In this document: one piece after another, positions 21,839 through 34,238 of the stretch
Layout of the letters: each line of letters opens with the position of its first letter
Position numbering within the stretch: the stretch's first letter is position 1
Source: Hyalella azteca
Taxonomy: Eukaryota > Arthropoda > Malacostraca > Amphipoda > Hyalellidae
Direction: 5' to 3'
NCBI RefSeq assembly: GCF_000764305.2
Contig: NW_025941414.1
Span: 417,422-481,421 of the forward strand
DNA length: 64,000 nt
Made by a program: the position numbers and the translations under genes
Notes under the pieces: model-generated
The model's database searches: none
Told to the model about the DNA's origin: nothing
Seen by the model: the letters and a program-made list of their open reading frames with translations, nothing else

Positions 21839-22840
21839 AGGCAGTGCCGCATCAATCTCTACTGTCGAAGAACATCAGCTTTCCGTACACCAGCATCCAA
21901 ATTAAATGGTCGTTAATCTGCCTCACGACCTATTCTGCCCTACACTCATATATTTACCAAGCTAAATAAATTGTAATCGGTAAAAATTCTGCAATGAAAC
22001 AAATGCTCTGATAATTTACTAGGATAAAAAGGTGAAGCACGTGCAGTTATAACTAAGCCGGCATTTGATGTGATCGAAATGTCAAAAAAGATTTGATTTT
22101 TTTTTATGAAATTGCTAGCTAAAAATCAAGGGTTCTGACCTAACGTAACGTCAGTCCTAACCACGTCATTAACTTAATTCATATTCGTCCGACAATGTGT
22201 GTGCAATTGTTTCAAATTGCGCGACAAAGTTCAACTTGCTGAGAGGAGCCTGGTTCTTTCTCAATTGTAGTCAGAATTCGATGAAACGTGAGAAGCAAAT
22301 GAGTTACTGACATCAAGTTTAAAATCCATCACCAAATTTGTCGTATAGAAGCTTATTAGTTTTTCATTTTCAATGATTTCAGTATAATTGAAAATCATTT
22401 GCGCCATTCATGCAAGCTTTAAATTCCCTTGATTATACAGCCACTGAATGTCATAGCTAATAAAATAAAATAAAAAAGAAATAACACCCGATATTATGTA
22501 AGAAAAATAAACACGATCCTATAACCTCTGCGTTTTTTTAGACATCTGCTTTCAAGCGATTCATTATAAAAAGTTCCTCATTAGTGCACGTTTCAAATTC
22601 ACGAAATAGCAGACGTAATATTTTGTAGTTAAATGCTTAGAAAAGTTATTCTAGGCCCTAAAAAATCATCATAAATTAAAGTGCGCTTTATACACATTAG
22701 ACGATGTAATAAAAATATGAAAATGAACCGGTCCGAAATAATGTCCAAATACTAGACAATTAGACCTAATAACGGAGCACATATAATTTATTTTCTTTGA
22801 CAGAATCTTAAAAATGTAACTCTCGATTGAAAATATTTTG

Positions 22841-24242
22841 TTCGCTAAATTAAATTGAAAAACAAAATTATATGAAACTTTGGGCAAGCTATGGGTGAAC
22901 TAACATCATGCAGTTTACTGTAAATGAAAAGATACAAGCAGGGAGCAGGGAAAAAACTTGCGTCGAAAATATCATGTAATAAATTTCACATGTCACTGAA
23001 GTGATGAATTATTTATATAATCTTCTATGTATGTTACTTAGCCTTGAAACAAACCATGCAGATCGAGGTATATGATACCAATGATACTTCGGATGATATA
23101 TATGATATTATTAGCCTCGCACAAAATCGATTAAACTATTTCTAAAAGTTCTATGCAAGTGTCAAGCGTCATACAGATCGAGATTTGGTCCGACGAGAGG
23201 ACTTTCTCCCTCCATGCATGTATAAGCTACTTGCTAATTAAGGTGCGGGTTACTCATCATAATAATTTTCCCTGGGCTTAGCTAACTATCGGAAAATCTC
23301 AAACTTCAGTGAAGTACAAGTTTCGGTTAGTTTATGGTTTCATGGTTGATTTTTCACAGCCTATTTATGAGCAGCTTACAGTTTTAGCTATTGACTTGAC
23401 TATCAACCCTAAGGGGTGCTGCACTAGTGATAATTAATAACAACAACCCTATCGAAATTCGAAGACCTGTCAGCCGCTGGCACACGGACGCCCCAATACC
23501 CCCGTATGGCGGGAACTTCGATTGTTCGTGGGTTTCCTTGTTCAGACTCTGACCAGCCCCATCGTGCGATAGCGTCATCAGCGTTTGACCAGGGGCATCA
23601 TGACGAAGCTTGACCAGCTGCTCTTTTTAAGCATGTTACGCAGATTTGGCCTACCGGGCAATTGACTTCCAAAAGAAGCTGGTAAATAGAAGCAAAACAC
23701 CCTACGTGGCCGACTTGCTCCTGATTCACCCCTAAGCCGAATATAGTTCCTCTAAAACGACCTTAATCGGCACGAAAATTTTGACAGGGAAAAAACATTC
23801 TAGTAATCTTTGCGTATAAATCTATCGAAACAAGTTTTCACACAATAACCACTCCGCAAATAGAAGGTTGAAGAAACACGTCGCTGATAAATTATTTAAA
23901 ACTCAAAATTAAAAAAAAATCGACCATACAATTGTTTCAGAATGTTGATTTCTGAAATCTGCTAGATATCTAAGTTATATATAAGTAATTATATGGCCAA
24001 TAGGTACCGTGCTTCAAACCGGTTAGAATAAAAATTCAAAGTTATAATCTTTGAATAGTTCCGTTGACCCTATTCGGCCACGTATAAAAAGGAAGTAGAA
24101 AGAAATCTTTATACGTGAAAGAAATCTTTCAGCTCCTAACGGGCAATGCGAAGTGTATGATCGAAGTATACTGCTCGTTAAAAATTCGTTTGTTTATAAT
24201 CAGGGGTGAATATCTGAGCGTTTGCTGCTATCGGTTATCCGT
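22841..24242. other. Intergenic region between genes B and D (convergent)
   Basis: No gene recognised. 23400-23780 is more GC-rich than its surroundings, with CCCCCGTATGGCGGGAAC, and may be a fragment of an unidentified mobile element. Confidence 0.4.
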
Positions 24243-26659
24243 CTAAAGAACATCATTCGAAATAAGTTGTTGTGAAAGAATTCGGTCGATGTAGTCACGT
24301 CCGTGACAGCCAAATTGATCTTTAGATTTTGTGGCGGCCAAATTTGTTTTCAATTCTGCTTGGAACTCAGCGAAGGACTGCGTCATGTTCATTGCCTCCC
24401 ATGTTTTGAAGAATGTCTGTAAGAAATAAAAGACAGGAAAAGACAGTCGCGAATTGTAGTTTATCATTAATCATCTAATCAAGATATTCTTGAATGTTTG
24501 ATGTTCTACCTAAACATGATTTTTCGACTTAAATTGTCAACGAGTTGAAGGTTTAACAGATTATCAAATAAATTCTCCGAACAAAATTCCGACAACCGCA
24601 ATAATTATTTCATGTTGCCTAAATCAGCAGTAGAATAAAATTCTCTTTGTAGATCCAAAACAACAGATGTTATTATGCTATTATATAAATTAATCTTTTG
24701 CCATTACGTTTTGTTGCTGAAATAACCGCTTGTGCACGGTTGTTTCACCTTGCAAGACAGATGCAGAAAATTCTATTTTTTAGTTAAAAAATTACCGTTA
24801 TGAAGGAAAAAAACACATTCTTCGAACTAACAACGTATCATCTTTCATAATTTCATTGAAATGACAATTTCTGTCAATAAACAGGAAATATTCATTTACA
24901 TAAAAAGTTGAATCATATGCAAATTTAATTAAAATAAATCTTGAACTTAGAATAGTTAGCACTTGTATTAATGTGTTTCGTTAATTGCCTCGTTTCACTA
25001 TTGGATCAACTTGTAATCATAAAACTTAAAGCAGATATACGAGTTTGGTCCTCGTTTTACTATTGGATCAACTTGTAATAATAAAACTTAAAGCAGATAT
25101 ACGAGTTTAGTCTTGAGCTCACCATCAATTTCCCGGGCGAGTAAAATGATGCCGCTGTTCCGTGGACCGCCTTGGCACCAGCCTTCAACATTTCATTCAG
25201 GGCACAGGCGAATGAAGTTCGATTGGCAGTAAAAAAATCGTAAGTTCCATTCACATCCCAAGGGATAAAAGTGAGACCTGAACTGTAAAAAATGCAAATG
25301 AGAGTGGTGTCATAGTTATTAAAATGATATGGCGGAAAAACTTTTATAATGCATGCATGTAGAATGTTCACACACTTTACATATTTAAATACATATTTCC
25401 TTTAAATATTTGTATCCACAATGGGTTTCTCGCACCCACCCCTCCCGTAACAGCGCCTACGTAAAATATGGCACAAATCGTCTTTGGCACTATGGAAATG
25501 GCACTATGGAAATCTTTCTATCGGTAAAAGTTATAAAACTTGATGCTTTAAATTAAGTATAGATATTATTTAATATTACCTTGTCGAAGAAAATGTTGAG
25601 TATATCTTGATCACCTAATTTGAATATACTGTGGTACTCGGCCGTGATGTTGATCACTTGGTCCTCCCAGCCTGCCGGGAACTGCCTCATGCTGGTGAGG
25701 TTATACAACATCAAACCCGCGTTGAACCCCACATCGCTGTAACGCACGTCCTGTGTTTCATAAAAAGGATAAGCAGCCCTTGTCATATTAATCACAAGTG
25801 GTTATGCAGCTGTGACCCTTTGTTGCTCACAATTTATTTTGATGGGAAATTCGGAAAGGACTAAAGAGCTCAAACAAAAACGTTATAAAATGATTGTACT
25901 GTTGGCTATCATTATTCATTCCATGTTTTTCGAGTATAGATTCTCTCACGTTATATATCTGATATTTTCAAGGGTAGTTCAGGCACATCAACACATGATC
26001 CTAAATTGTCTCCATAGTTCAACAACTCGGACAAAATTATCATATCGATTACACACATTCGATTGCACACAAAATTATAGAATCTGCGCTCACCTTTGCA
26101 TGAAGGGAACAACTCGCTCCTTAAGCATTTTGGTGGAGTGAACATGTTATGAATTTCAATGACTATTTTCATATTTATGCAACCTTTGGTATGTGATGGT
26201 AGGAACCGACAAAGACAGCAGCCGCGGCAAACTGCTTCTCGTCGAACTCATTGAAAATTTGCCAGAGCTCTTCAGGCGGGCGCAGGAAGATGACATCGCT
26301 GTCCATGTAGAGGACGGCGGACTCCTCCGGCAGCAGGCGCAGCAGGAAGAGTCGCTGAGACGCGCAGGGACGGAAGAGGCCTCTCATGTCCTCGTGCTCC
26401 GGCGGGTACCACGAGGCCACTTCTTCAGGCGGGCGCAGGAAGATGACATCGCTGTCCATGTAGAGGACGGCGGACTCCTCCGGCAGCAGGCGCAGCAGGA
26501 AGAGTCGCTGAGACGCGCTGGGGCGGAAGAGGCCTCTCATGTCCTCGTGCTCCGGCGGGTACCACGAGGCCACGAACTGAAAGTGTTCGAACATGATGGA
26601 TGTAACTTATGCATTGAAGCTTCTCCCTCATGTTTTTAGAAGAGATATAACATTATAAG

Positions 26660-26846
26660 AAGGCAGGGTGGCCCAGTGGTTAAAGTTCAGAGTACCAAGA
26701 TTGGCGCAGAGAGGCGCGGGTTCGATCCCAGCTCTGTGCGCCAGTTTCTGGTCAGAATCGGCAAGGAGGACGGGCGGTTATGCACAGCGAAATTTTAACA
26801 GTGAGTTGCGAGGTCGAGACAGCAAAATGCTGTGAATGTTCTGCGA

Positions 26847-26877
<31 letters not shown>

Positions 26878-26884
26878 GTCATTA

Positions 26885-26917
<33 letters not shown>

Positions 26918-26960
26918 ATATTAGTTTTATTATCATTATTATTATTATTATTATTAACAT
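26660..26960 (+). mobile_element. tRNA-derived SINE with (TTA)n tail
   Basis: TGGCCCAGTGG at about 26669 fits the polymerase III A box and GGTTCGATCCC at 26719-26729 fits the B box, about 40 bases apart as in tRNA genes. A unique stretch and a (TTA)n/(TCA)n tail at 26848-26960 follow. It lies just 5' of exon 5 of gene D (in intron 4), on the opposite strand. No cloverleaf with a convincing anticodon arm is apparent, so I call a SINE rather than a tRNA. Confidence 0.7.
26848..26960. repeat. (TTA)n microsatellite
   Basis: About 110 bases of TTA/TTATCA repeats forming the end of the SINE. Reading frames through it encode only Leu or Asn runs and are not genes. Confidence 0.85.
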
Positions 26961-28576
26961 TTTTTGTCAACTTCCGTCCCACATGGGGCATTCCTAGTAT
27001 TGCTGTGAACAGCTGGACAAGAACTAAAAATTTATCTATCTCTGGCGTCTATATTTTTCTCAGCTTTGGAGAGCGCAGGATATTCCTTCAAATACCAGAA
27101 ATTACACAATTCTTCTATAAAAAAAACATACAAGATATTATTCAACATGGAGCCTGAAGTTAATTGAAATTACGCCCTGAATAATTACGAATTAATTCAC
27201 ACATACTAATGTCGAATGCAGATACCATTGCCAAATACACTCAAAGATATAATAATAGCACTACAGTGAGTTTTAATGCGGAATGAAAAGCGCACCTGAA
27301 ACGAGCTTCTCTCTCTGTAGGCCGTTGGCCAGGCCTTAGTAGAAGCGACGAGCTCGTCGAAGATGGCTTGCGAGTCGCTCACGATATGGAATCTGAGGAC
27401 CATTCGTTCTTTAGTCAGGGCCTTACGTTATTATTGCAACTTATCAAGTATTTTACTCTAGATTTTGGTAATCTTAGTTGTATTTAAGGGTTAGCTCGTA
27501 AACATGGGTTCATTAGTTCAAAAGAAAGAGGAGAGATCGAAATAATTGAATTCCTGCTGATAAGCTGGTATGGGTTTGGAAAAATATTCCATGTTTGCAT
27601 AATTATGTACTTCACTGTGTGGTTTATCGAAATATAATAGGTCAAGATTGCACATTGAATACTAGGTAAATGACTGCTTAAAATAAATAGATTAAAATAA
27701 CTCATTACATGATCTCACCTACTACGCCGGCGTGACAGAAAAATTACCGCTTTGATAGACACTTTGGCTTGCTGTAACTGCCTGTCAGATGAGTCCTGTA
27801 AAGTCTTAGAGTCGCCTGTTGAAAATACTACATTTTTAAGCAATTCGTATGAATTTTCTTCTCAATTTTGCGACAATTTCTGTAATTTTAACCACGGATA
27901 GTTTGAAAAAATTTATTAATAAGATAAACACTTTAATCCGGTACGCGAACATTAATTTCCGAAAAATATTGCGAAAATCATTTTTAATTCCGTATAACGA
28001 GGATAGATTTAGCTGCGCCACTGAATATTAATTTCCTATCTTTAATAGTTTTCCAGCGTTCAATACTCACTGCTGCACACCGCGAGCATAATTTTTAACT
28101 CGTCCAAAATTTCCAGGTTTTTGCTTGATTCTGAAGGAAGAATAACATTATATTAAATTGTTGAATCGGAAAGCATAGTTTTTGTTAATTGGAAAATGTA
28201 TCTGACTTTACGAAAAGTCAAAATCCGCGTTGGCTGAGAGCACTGTTGCACGAAACTCTGTGAACTTGAGGAACTAAATCTAGACAAACGTACGCATGCA
28301 AATTCTTTTTCAACAATAATATGAATGGTTTATTATACATTATACACGATGATAATCGACATGAGACACATGTTTCGCTTGAGTTTTACTCTGACTCATG
28401 AATTGTTATACAATGATTTACTACAAATAAATATTTCATGGTTAGTATATTAATTGCCTGACTGATAGCCTGCGGTTTGCAACAGCAACATCACAACAGC
28501 AGTGCTAGACTGCCACATTATGTCAGGACAATCTTACATTGACATGGTCAAACATCAAACATTATACCTATTATAG

Positions 28577-28929
28577 GGCAATAAAATTCTTCAAAGCAAT
28601 ACAATACTTCAAGGCTATACAATACTTCAAGGCAATAAAATTCTTCAAAGCAATACAATACTTCAAGGCAATACAATACTTCAAGGCAATACAATACTTC
28701 AAGGCAATACAATACTTCAAGGCCATACAATACTTCAAGGCCATACAATACCTCAAGGCAATACAATACTTCAATGCCATACATTACTTCAAGGCCATAC
28801 AATACTTCAAGGCCATACAATGTTTCAAGGCAATACAATACTTCAAGGCGAAACAATACTTCAAGGCAATACAATATTACAATACTTCAAGGCAATACAA
28901 TACTTCAAGGCAATACAATACTTCAATAC
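28577..28929. repeat. 18-bp minisatellite abutting the exon 1 donor of gene D
   Basis: About 19 units of CAATACAATACTTCAAGG. On the gene's strand each unit contains GTATTG, identical to the first six bases of intron 1, and the array begins at that donor. Gene E has the single-copy version (GTATTGCCTTGATAT) at the same spot, showing the ancestral state. Confidence 0.88.
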
Positions 28930-29961
28930 TCTGCAGACCTAATACGTAATGCGGACGCTGTAGATGAACCGTAAGCAGCAGAAGCGCGGACGCGGCAACC
29001 ACCAAACGCAGCAGCGTTTCTGCTCGCCGGCTGCTCTGGCGCCGCTGCACCGATCGTAGCATATCCTTCGCAACCCTCTCGAGATCTTCCATAAATTGCT
29101 ATGCGTCTGCAAACTTGAAATATAGGACAAGATTGACAATAATTTATTCTTAATTCATGGGATGAAATCTGATAATTTTTGTAAAATGAAATCTGGGATG
29201 AAATCTGATAATTTTTTGTAAAAATCCAAAAAGGAAACTCATTTCAGTTAAGGAAGAAACGTTAGAAAAATGTTGCTTTATCGTGATACCAAATTAATGG
29301 TCGTTGGCGACTCGCGGAAAATATCCTACTTTCGATCTTGGAATATGCATTGCGCTAGCCTTTACAATCAAAATACTACGAAATTTAAGCAATATTCATT
29401 GTATGATTCAATATCTCAAGAAGAATAACCGGGAATTTAGTTACTTATGGAAGAGTTCACTTCGTGCGTTAAATCAAATGGTCACAGCTGTTGCCTCGAG
29501 ACCCCTTCAACAGTCTGAATAGGGAAAATAATCCTATATGATTGAAGAATTTCGTTCCATATATATTGTTATCCAAAATTCCGCTGCCAATTTTTCACGT
29601 GTGTTGTAATAATATAAAAAACGTTCAAACCGACATAGTATTCCATTTCAACTCCCCATTAAAGTTCTTTGCAAATTTTCTTTGGTTCATTTCATCGAAC
29701 AAAAATAGCATTTACTGTCCCGAAACAAAGGATTACAATTTTCATTGCAACCCTACTTCCTTGATGTTTCAATTGGCTGATATTTCATAATAATCCATAT
29801 TTTTCAGGTGTTGCGCGGGAAGTATTGTGAAGAAACTGTCGATTAACCACAAAAGATAATAAAAATTCTCCTGTCATCAGAAAAACAGCTAAAAAAACAT
29901 GTAAAGTATTTAGCCGATTTATGAAGTGTCGGAAATACAATTTTGTCCATGAATGTTCAAA

Positions 29962-30115
29962 AAATGTAACTCAGTACTCACTGCAGTCAGTGACAGAGAG
30001 CGCATTTTCTCGTCGACGAAAACGTGAAGTCACGCAAGGACATACAGACGGACAGACGGACGGACAGACGGACATGGCGAGCACAATAGTGCATTTTTTC
30101 ATAACTGAGAAAATG
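29962..30115 (-). repeat. Palindromic mini-element, copy 7
   Basis: Reverse copy outside the segmental blocks, with a long GGACAGACGGAC-type loop and a degraded right arm (GAGAAAATGTAC). Confidence 0.62.
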
Positions 30116-30192
30116 TACAAAAAATTTGCTTACATTAGAAGCAGTTGCCTCATGAAGTCTCCTGATTCAAATACGACATCGTAGTATGTTAC

Positions 30193-31325
30193 GTGGGGAG
30201 AAGAAACATATATGTTGTGTGGATGGATTAGCTTACAATAGTATTGTTTCAATTAATGTTACAAAATAATTATTTTTCTGTTGTAGAGGAAATAGATTTA
30301 TTGCTGATTTTTAAGTTGCAACGTATTAGGGTTAGGATTTTGATTTTGTCATTTGTAGTTTTCAATCACCTTAGCCGTGACCTCCAGCAACATTGCGTTT
30401 TACCTGATATTGTGTCTTGTGTTCTTGCCGTGGAGGTACGTTAATCGATAGCTCTGTGATTATATTTGTGTTTGTTCAATTTTAGAAGTGAATAGTTTCG
30501 TGTTATTGATTATTTGTGCTTGTTAATTTGTTTGTTTATTATATATTCATTCTCTAGTTAGTTATATCAAGCGTTATTTTTGTTCTATTTCAGGAAGGCC
30601 TCGATGTTCGAACTTGATACATGAGCCCAAGTTATGAACTCTATATTTGGACGTGATTAGTGAAGTGAAAGTGAATGAACGCACGATCAAAGTCAGGTTA
30701 GGATTAGGGTGTTAGGTTTGTTGTGTTTTGTTTCTATTTATTCATTTTTAACTATATTTACTTGAAACTGTTTATTCATTGAAAAAAATCCTTGCCCTTG
30801 AAAAGTTTATTAAAGTCTTAAAGAACGATCACGTGCTATGTGTCGGGGAGACGTTAGTTTGACAAGAGATAGTCCCCCAACACTGTGAAACTCAATAAAT
30901 TTTTAACTTTACAATTAGACATTTCAGGCACAACTTCTGCATTAATCACTATTCCCACTCACTTCTTCTGGTGTTCGGTCAACTTTATAAAATACACAAC
31001 GTGTCCGTTACCGAAAAAATGCACGTTACTCCCGAGGGAATTGTTTTGCTACTGGCGTAGAGACGACTGCTTTATCAACTTAAATTAGACAACACTTAAT
31101 GTGCACATGAGTACGCTTGCAGGTGTGTTCTTACAAAGACCATGTTTATACAAAGACCATGTTTAAACAAAGACCATGTTTAAACAAAGGCCTTTTGTTA
31201 TTTAAAATGTCGGAAAGTTACATTATCTTGTAAATGCAAAAAAAATAAATACAGTGTAACATAAATGGCAACGATGATATTGTAAGTTAACCCATCCACA
31301 CAACAAATATGCTTCTCCTCTCCAC
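30193..31325. mobile_element. 1.1-kb element with about 54-bp terminal inverted repeats
   Basis: The left end (30193-30246) and the inverse of the right end (about 31272-31325) agree at most positions, sharing TTGTTGTGTGGATGG or its variant. The interior is AT-rich with no transposase. Near its right end is a 17- to 19-base tandem repeat (ACAAAGACCATGTTTAA, 31133-31195). It is probably a non-autonomous DNA transposon; no target duplication was identified. Confidence 0.5.
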
Positions 31326-31805
31326 CTAATACCATCTAATATTATACGATGCGCGGTATTGCCTTGACGTACATCGTAACATTATTAAAACTATGTAAAT
31401 TAGTGCATAGTACATTAGATTAGTAGATTAGTATCATTTGTGCACATGCAAACGCTGCGTGTTTTCTTCAAAAGTCCTTCAGAGCCCTTTTGCTATTCAA
31501 AATGTTGGAGAAGCGCTATATTCTCTTGTGAATGCAGCATAACAAAATATATAGCAAAAACATACGAATAAAATGTAATAAGTAATAATGGATATCTGCT
31601 TATATTTTTATTACAATTTGTTAGGTGACATGCCAGCAAACGCTATGGAAACTAAATAGAGTTTTACAAGTACCAGATGGATACTTCTGTCATTTCTTCT
31701 CATTAGAGATCAGAAATACTGCTCGATATTTGAGCAGAATAAATTTATTGTCAGGCAAGTTTTAGGATACGACTGCCAGATTTATACGTTTAAATATTTG
31801 CGTCA

Positions 31806-32270
31806 AAAAATTACTTTTTAAAGATAACACTTCTAAAGAATACAGTGTCTCCGATGTTACGCATTTACAATGAATTTCTAAATTTATTTACATATATTAA
31901 AAAAATTAATTTCTAAATTTTTTAATATATGAAAAAATTAAATTTTCATAATTACTTAATGTGTCAATTGATTCATGCATTAACCCCAACTTTACGCAAA
32001 TGTGCGAAATTTCAGGTCGATTGGACAGGTAGAAGTGTGTTGAATATCGATTATAAGATTTGTAGGTGACAAAATTATTTTTTCAATTATTTTTTTTCAA
32101 TTTTTAAAATTATAAGTTCGGTCAATTGATTCATGCATTGTCCCCGACTTTACGCAAGTGTGCAAAATTTCAGATCGATTGGAGCGGTAGAAGTGTGTTT
32201 AAGATTATTAGACTTGTAGCAGACAGGCAAACAACAAGAAGTGAAGTTAAAGAGAAGTGTTGTAAAAATT
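31806..32270 (-). mobile_element. Second copy of the (TCTG)n dispersed element
   Basis: The reverse complement matches 168-666 from ACAACACTTCTCTTTAAC at about 32270 down to the TAAAAAGTAATTTTTT end at about 31806, including the doubled internal segment. The shared ends define the element's limits. Confidence 0.6.
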
Positions 32271-32580
32271 AAAGTCGTTTAATAATCACGCCCTAACGTC
32301 GGCGTTGAATCTAAATGGATACTGAACAATAGGCTTCTCCTATTTGTTGGACTAAGTTTACATGAATTGGATTTCACGGCAATTATTTATCCACAGTGAA
32401 TTTCTTAACGCAGACGATTTTCCTCGCCTGAAGTGTTAAGAAATCACATGATGAAATATTTAAAATCCCAAATTAATGCTCTACAAATTTTGAACGGCGA
32501 AAAAATTCTCAAATACGAATGACAGCTAAAAATTTGAAGTTCAATAAAAAGCCTGAAAAATTACCACCTAACGAGGCTAT

Positions 32581-32593
32581 TCCCCCCCCCCCT
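32581..32593. repeat. C-homopolymer tract
   Basis: A run of about a dozen C's in AT-rich DNA, next to CTTCTTTTTCCC. Length is prone to sequencing error. Confidence 0.6.
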
Positions 32594-34238
32594 TCTTTTT
32601 CCCATGTAAACAACTCAAAGTTTAGAGAGTTTACCAATTAATTATAAAATATTTATAGATATTACACGATTTTTTATCTCATAAAATATGCCAGTAGCTC
32701 GCGTCAGTTCGCAACCTTAACAATACATCACAATCGTTGAAGAATGAAGTTTTAAGCGAGTTGGGGATAATATTCTTCATGTTAACAGGCCAGTCTTTTC
32801 CATGTGTTTCGTTTCAGAATTAATTGATCAAATAGGTAAATATTTTGGAGTAGATATATTCATGTCAGAAACTTTTGATTTACCTTATGAGTTTTTTCTA
32901 GTGCTTAGTGCTTTTTCTAAAAAGAAACTGAATTTTTTAACATTTTAAACACCTGTCAACCCTCGAACGACGTCCCTTCCAAAGTTTATTGGAAGTTTTG
33001 CGGTTTTACTGCCATTCACTGCTTGGAAATTTAAACCAAACCTGTATCACCTTATCTCGCTAATTTTTTATTTATAAAATTGAACTTTCGTGCTCAATTT
33101 AGGATTTAAATCCTGTAAAAGAATTCTCTGACCTAAGATTTATTTTCAATATTCGAAAACTTTCAGTATTTTTTAACAAGTTAATGCCGTAGAACCAGAA
33201 TTCAGAGAGTTTTACAAGTATTGCAATCAAATTGAATGATTGCCAAAGAAATTTAAAAAAAACGGAAAACTTCATTAACAAAAATGAAAACTGGCACAGC
33301 TCAAACAAACTGGCACTTAAAGAGCGATGACGGCAGTGAATGGCAGTATTGCGGAAATGACAGCTCCAATCACTGTCGGCTTTAGTAGAAATTGTCAACT
33401 GGGTATAAAGCTTGAAAATGGCCGAAAAAATAGGCCACATACTAAGGTAATCATTAAACCAAATGCTAAGATAATCAAGATGATTGATGAACATAGTTAT
33501 TGATACTTATAGAGTGCGGATATTACTTGTACGATCTGGCAATCATCAAATTTCCAAATAAGAAGAAAACAACACCTGCGCCGCTCATATTTGGACAACT
33601 GTTGTTCACCAGATTACAAAGTTCAGCTTTCGCCAGTAGTCGAGAAATTTCGTCAGGGGTGACTTGTGTCTTCACTCTCACTGACCAATAAAAAATTAAA
33701 CAGAGATTATCGAGTAATATAGAAAGGTCATTATTGCAATTAGTTATGAATTCGTGGGAATTTCCGAAACATATCCATTTTCTCAAAGGCTTATAATATT
33801 TGAAAGGCTAAGGATGATTTAATTCTACTGCTGAGAGGAGAAAATATTTCCGCCCAGCTCTGGCGTTGATTTTTCCACGTGACATTCAACTGTGTGGTAC
33901 TCAGGATACGTGGTTTTATGTAGCAACTGTTCCTGGTTAAAAGGAAGTCAGTTTTTTTTAGAACTTCAAATCTTATTATGACCTGACTGTAATTATATAT
34001 TATACAGACTATTCTTCCACTCATCATGAAATTTGTATTGAATTTATATAATTGTGCGAATTGCATATAACATAAAAAAATTCATACACAATTGAATGCC
34101 AAAATATGGCAACTGATAGAGAAATCGAGTTGTAAATGTTTTCAAATGTTTAAAAATTTTGTTTAATTGTACAGGCCCTGCTTACTACGTCTTGATAAAT
34201 AAGATTAATATTTCCTTGTTGAAGGATCGTGTTACTTT

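Larger units (their letters stand above)
15314..22840 (+). repeat. Segmental duplication block, copy 2
   Basis: A direct repeat of 1-7111. It contains gene B exons 7 and 8. At 18781 a single N joins sequence equivalent to about 3.18 kb directly to sequence equivalent to 4.95 kb, so some 1.7 kb is missing, most likely an assembly or scaffolding join. An insertion of about 1.7 kb at 19312-20999 carries a Penelope-like fragment. Confidence 0.85.
24243..29092 (-). pseudogene. Gene D: GT8 xylosyltransferase-like with doubled DSD segment and exon 7 frameshift
   Basis: All eight exons are recognisable on the minus strand: 28930-29092, 28071-28130, 27719-27815, 27296-27392, 26184-26576, 25580-25750, 25123-25282, 24243-24416. 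Exon 1 gives a basic N-terminus and a Leu-rich anchor. Exon 5 is 393 bases instead of 240 because a 153-base segment (51 codons from VASWYPP to RPPEE) is repeated in frame, giving two DSD motifs. Exon 7 is 160 rather than 156 bases: relative to gene E it has four extra bases at about 25195, which create a TGA in the normal frame shortly after CPE and remove the HG motif. The predicted product stops at about 356 residues, so the gene is probably inactive unless the indel is an assembly error. Exon 1 is followed at once by an 18-bp minisatellite. Confidence 0.72.
29093..34238. other. Divergent intergenic region between genes D and C
   Basis: 5.1 kb between two diverging first exons. It holds the palindromic mini-element (29962), the 1.1-kb TIR element, a duplicated 110-base motif (31105-31245 and 31440-31550) and the dispersed element at 31806. 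A 131-codon frame at 33099-33494 (-) has no recognisable domain. Shared regulatory elements would be expected here but cannot be recognised. Confidence 0.5.

Noticed and set aside
26193..26639. 148-codon plus-strand open frame over exon 5 of gene D, and similar frames at 7117, 14122, 37114, 44603 and 58619
   Set aside because: Antisense shadows of the GC-rich exon 5 core (RRAQEDDIAVHVEDGG). The sense strand has splice sites, homology and motifs; the antisense frame has none.
26660..26745. Functional tRNA gene
   Set aside because: A- and B-boxes are present but I could not fit a convincing cloverleaf, and a SINE-like body with a microsatellite tail follows.
26780..27157. Leu-rich 125-codon frame
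   Set aside because: Translation of a (TTA)n microsatellite.
28539..28949. 136-codon frame with YFKAIQ repeats, and antisense YCLEVL frames
   Set aside because: Product of the 18-bp minisatellite, whose unit length is a multiple of three.
33099..33494. 131-codon minus-strand frame
   Set aside because: No recognisable domain, AT-rich composition, no splice signals or paralogue; length is compatible with chance.
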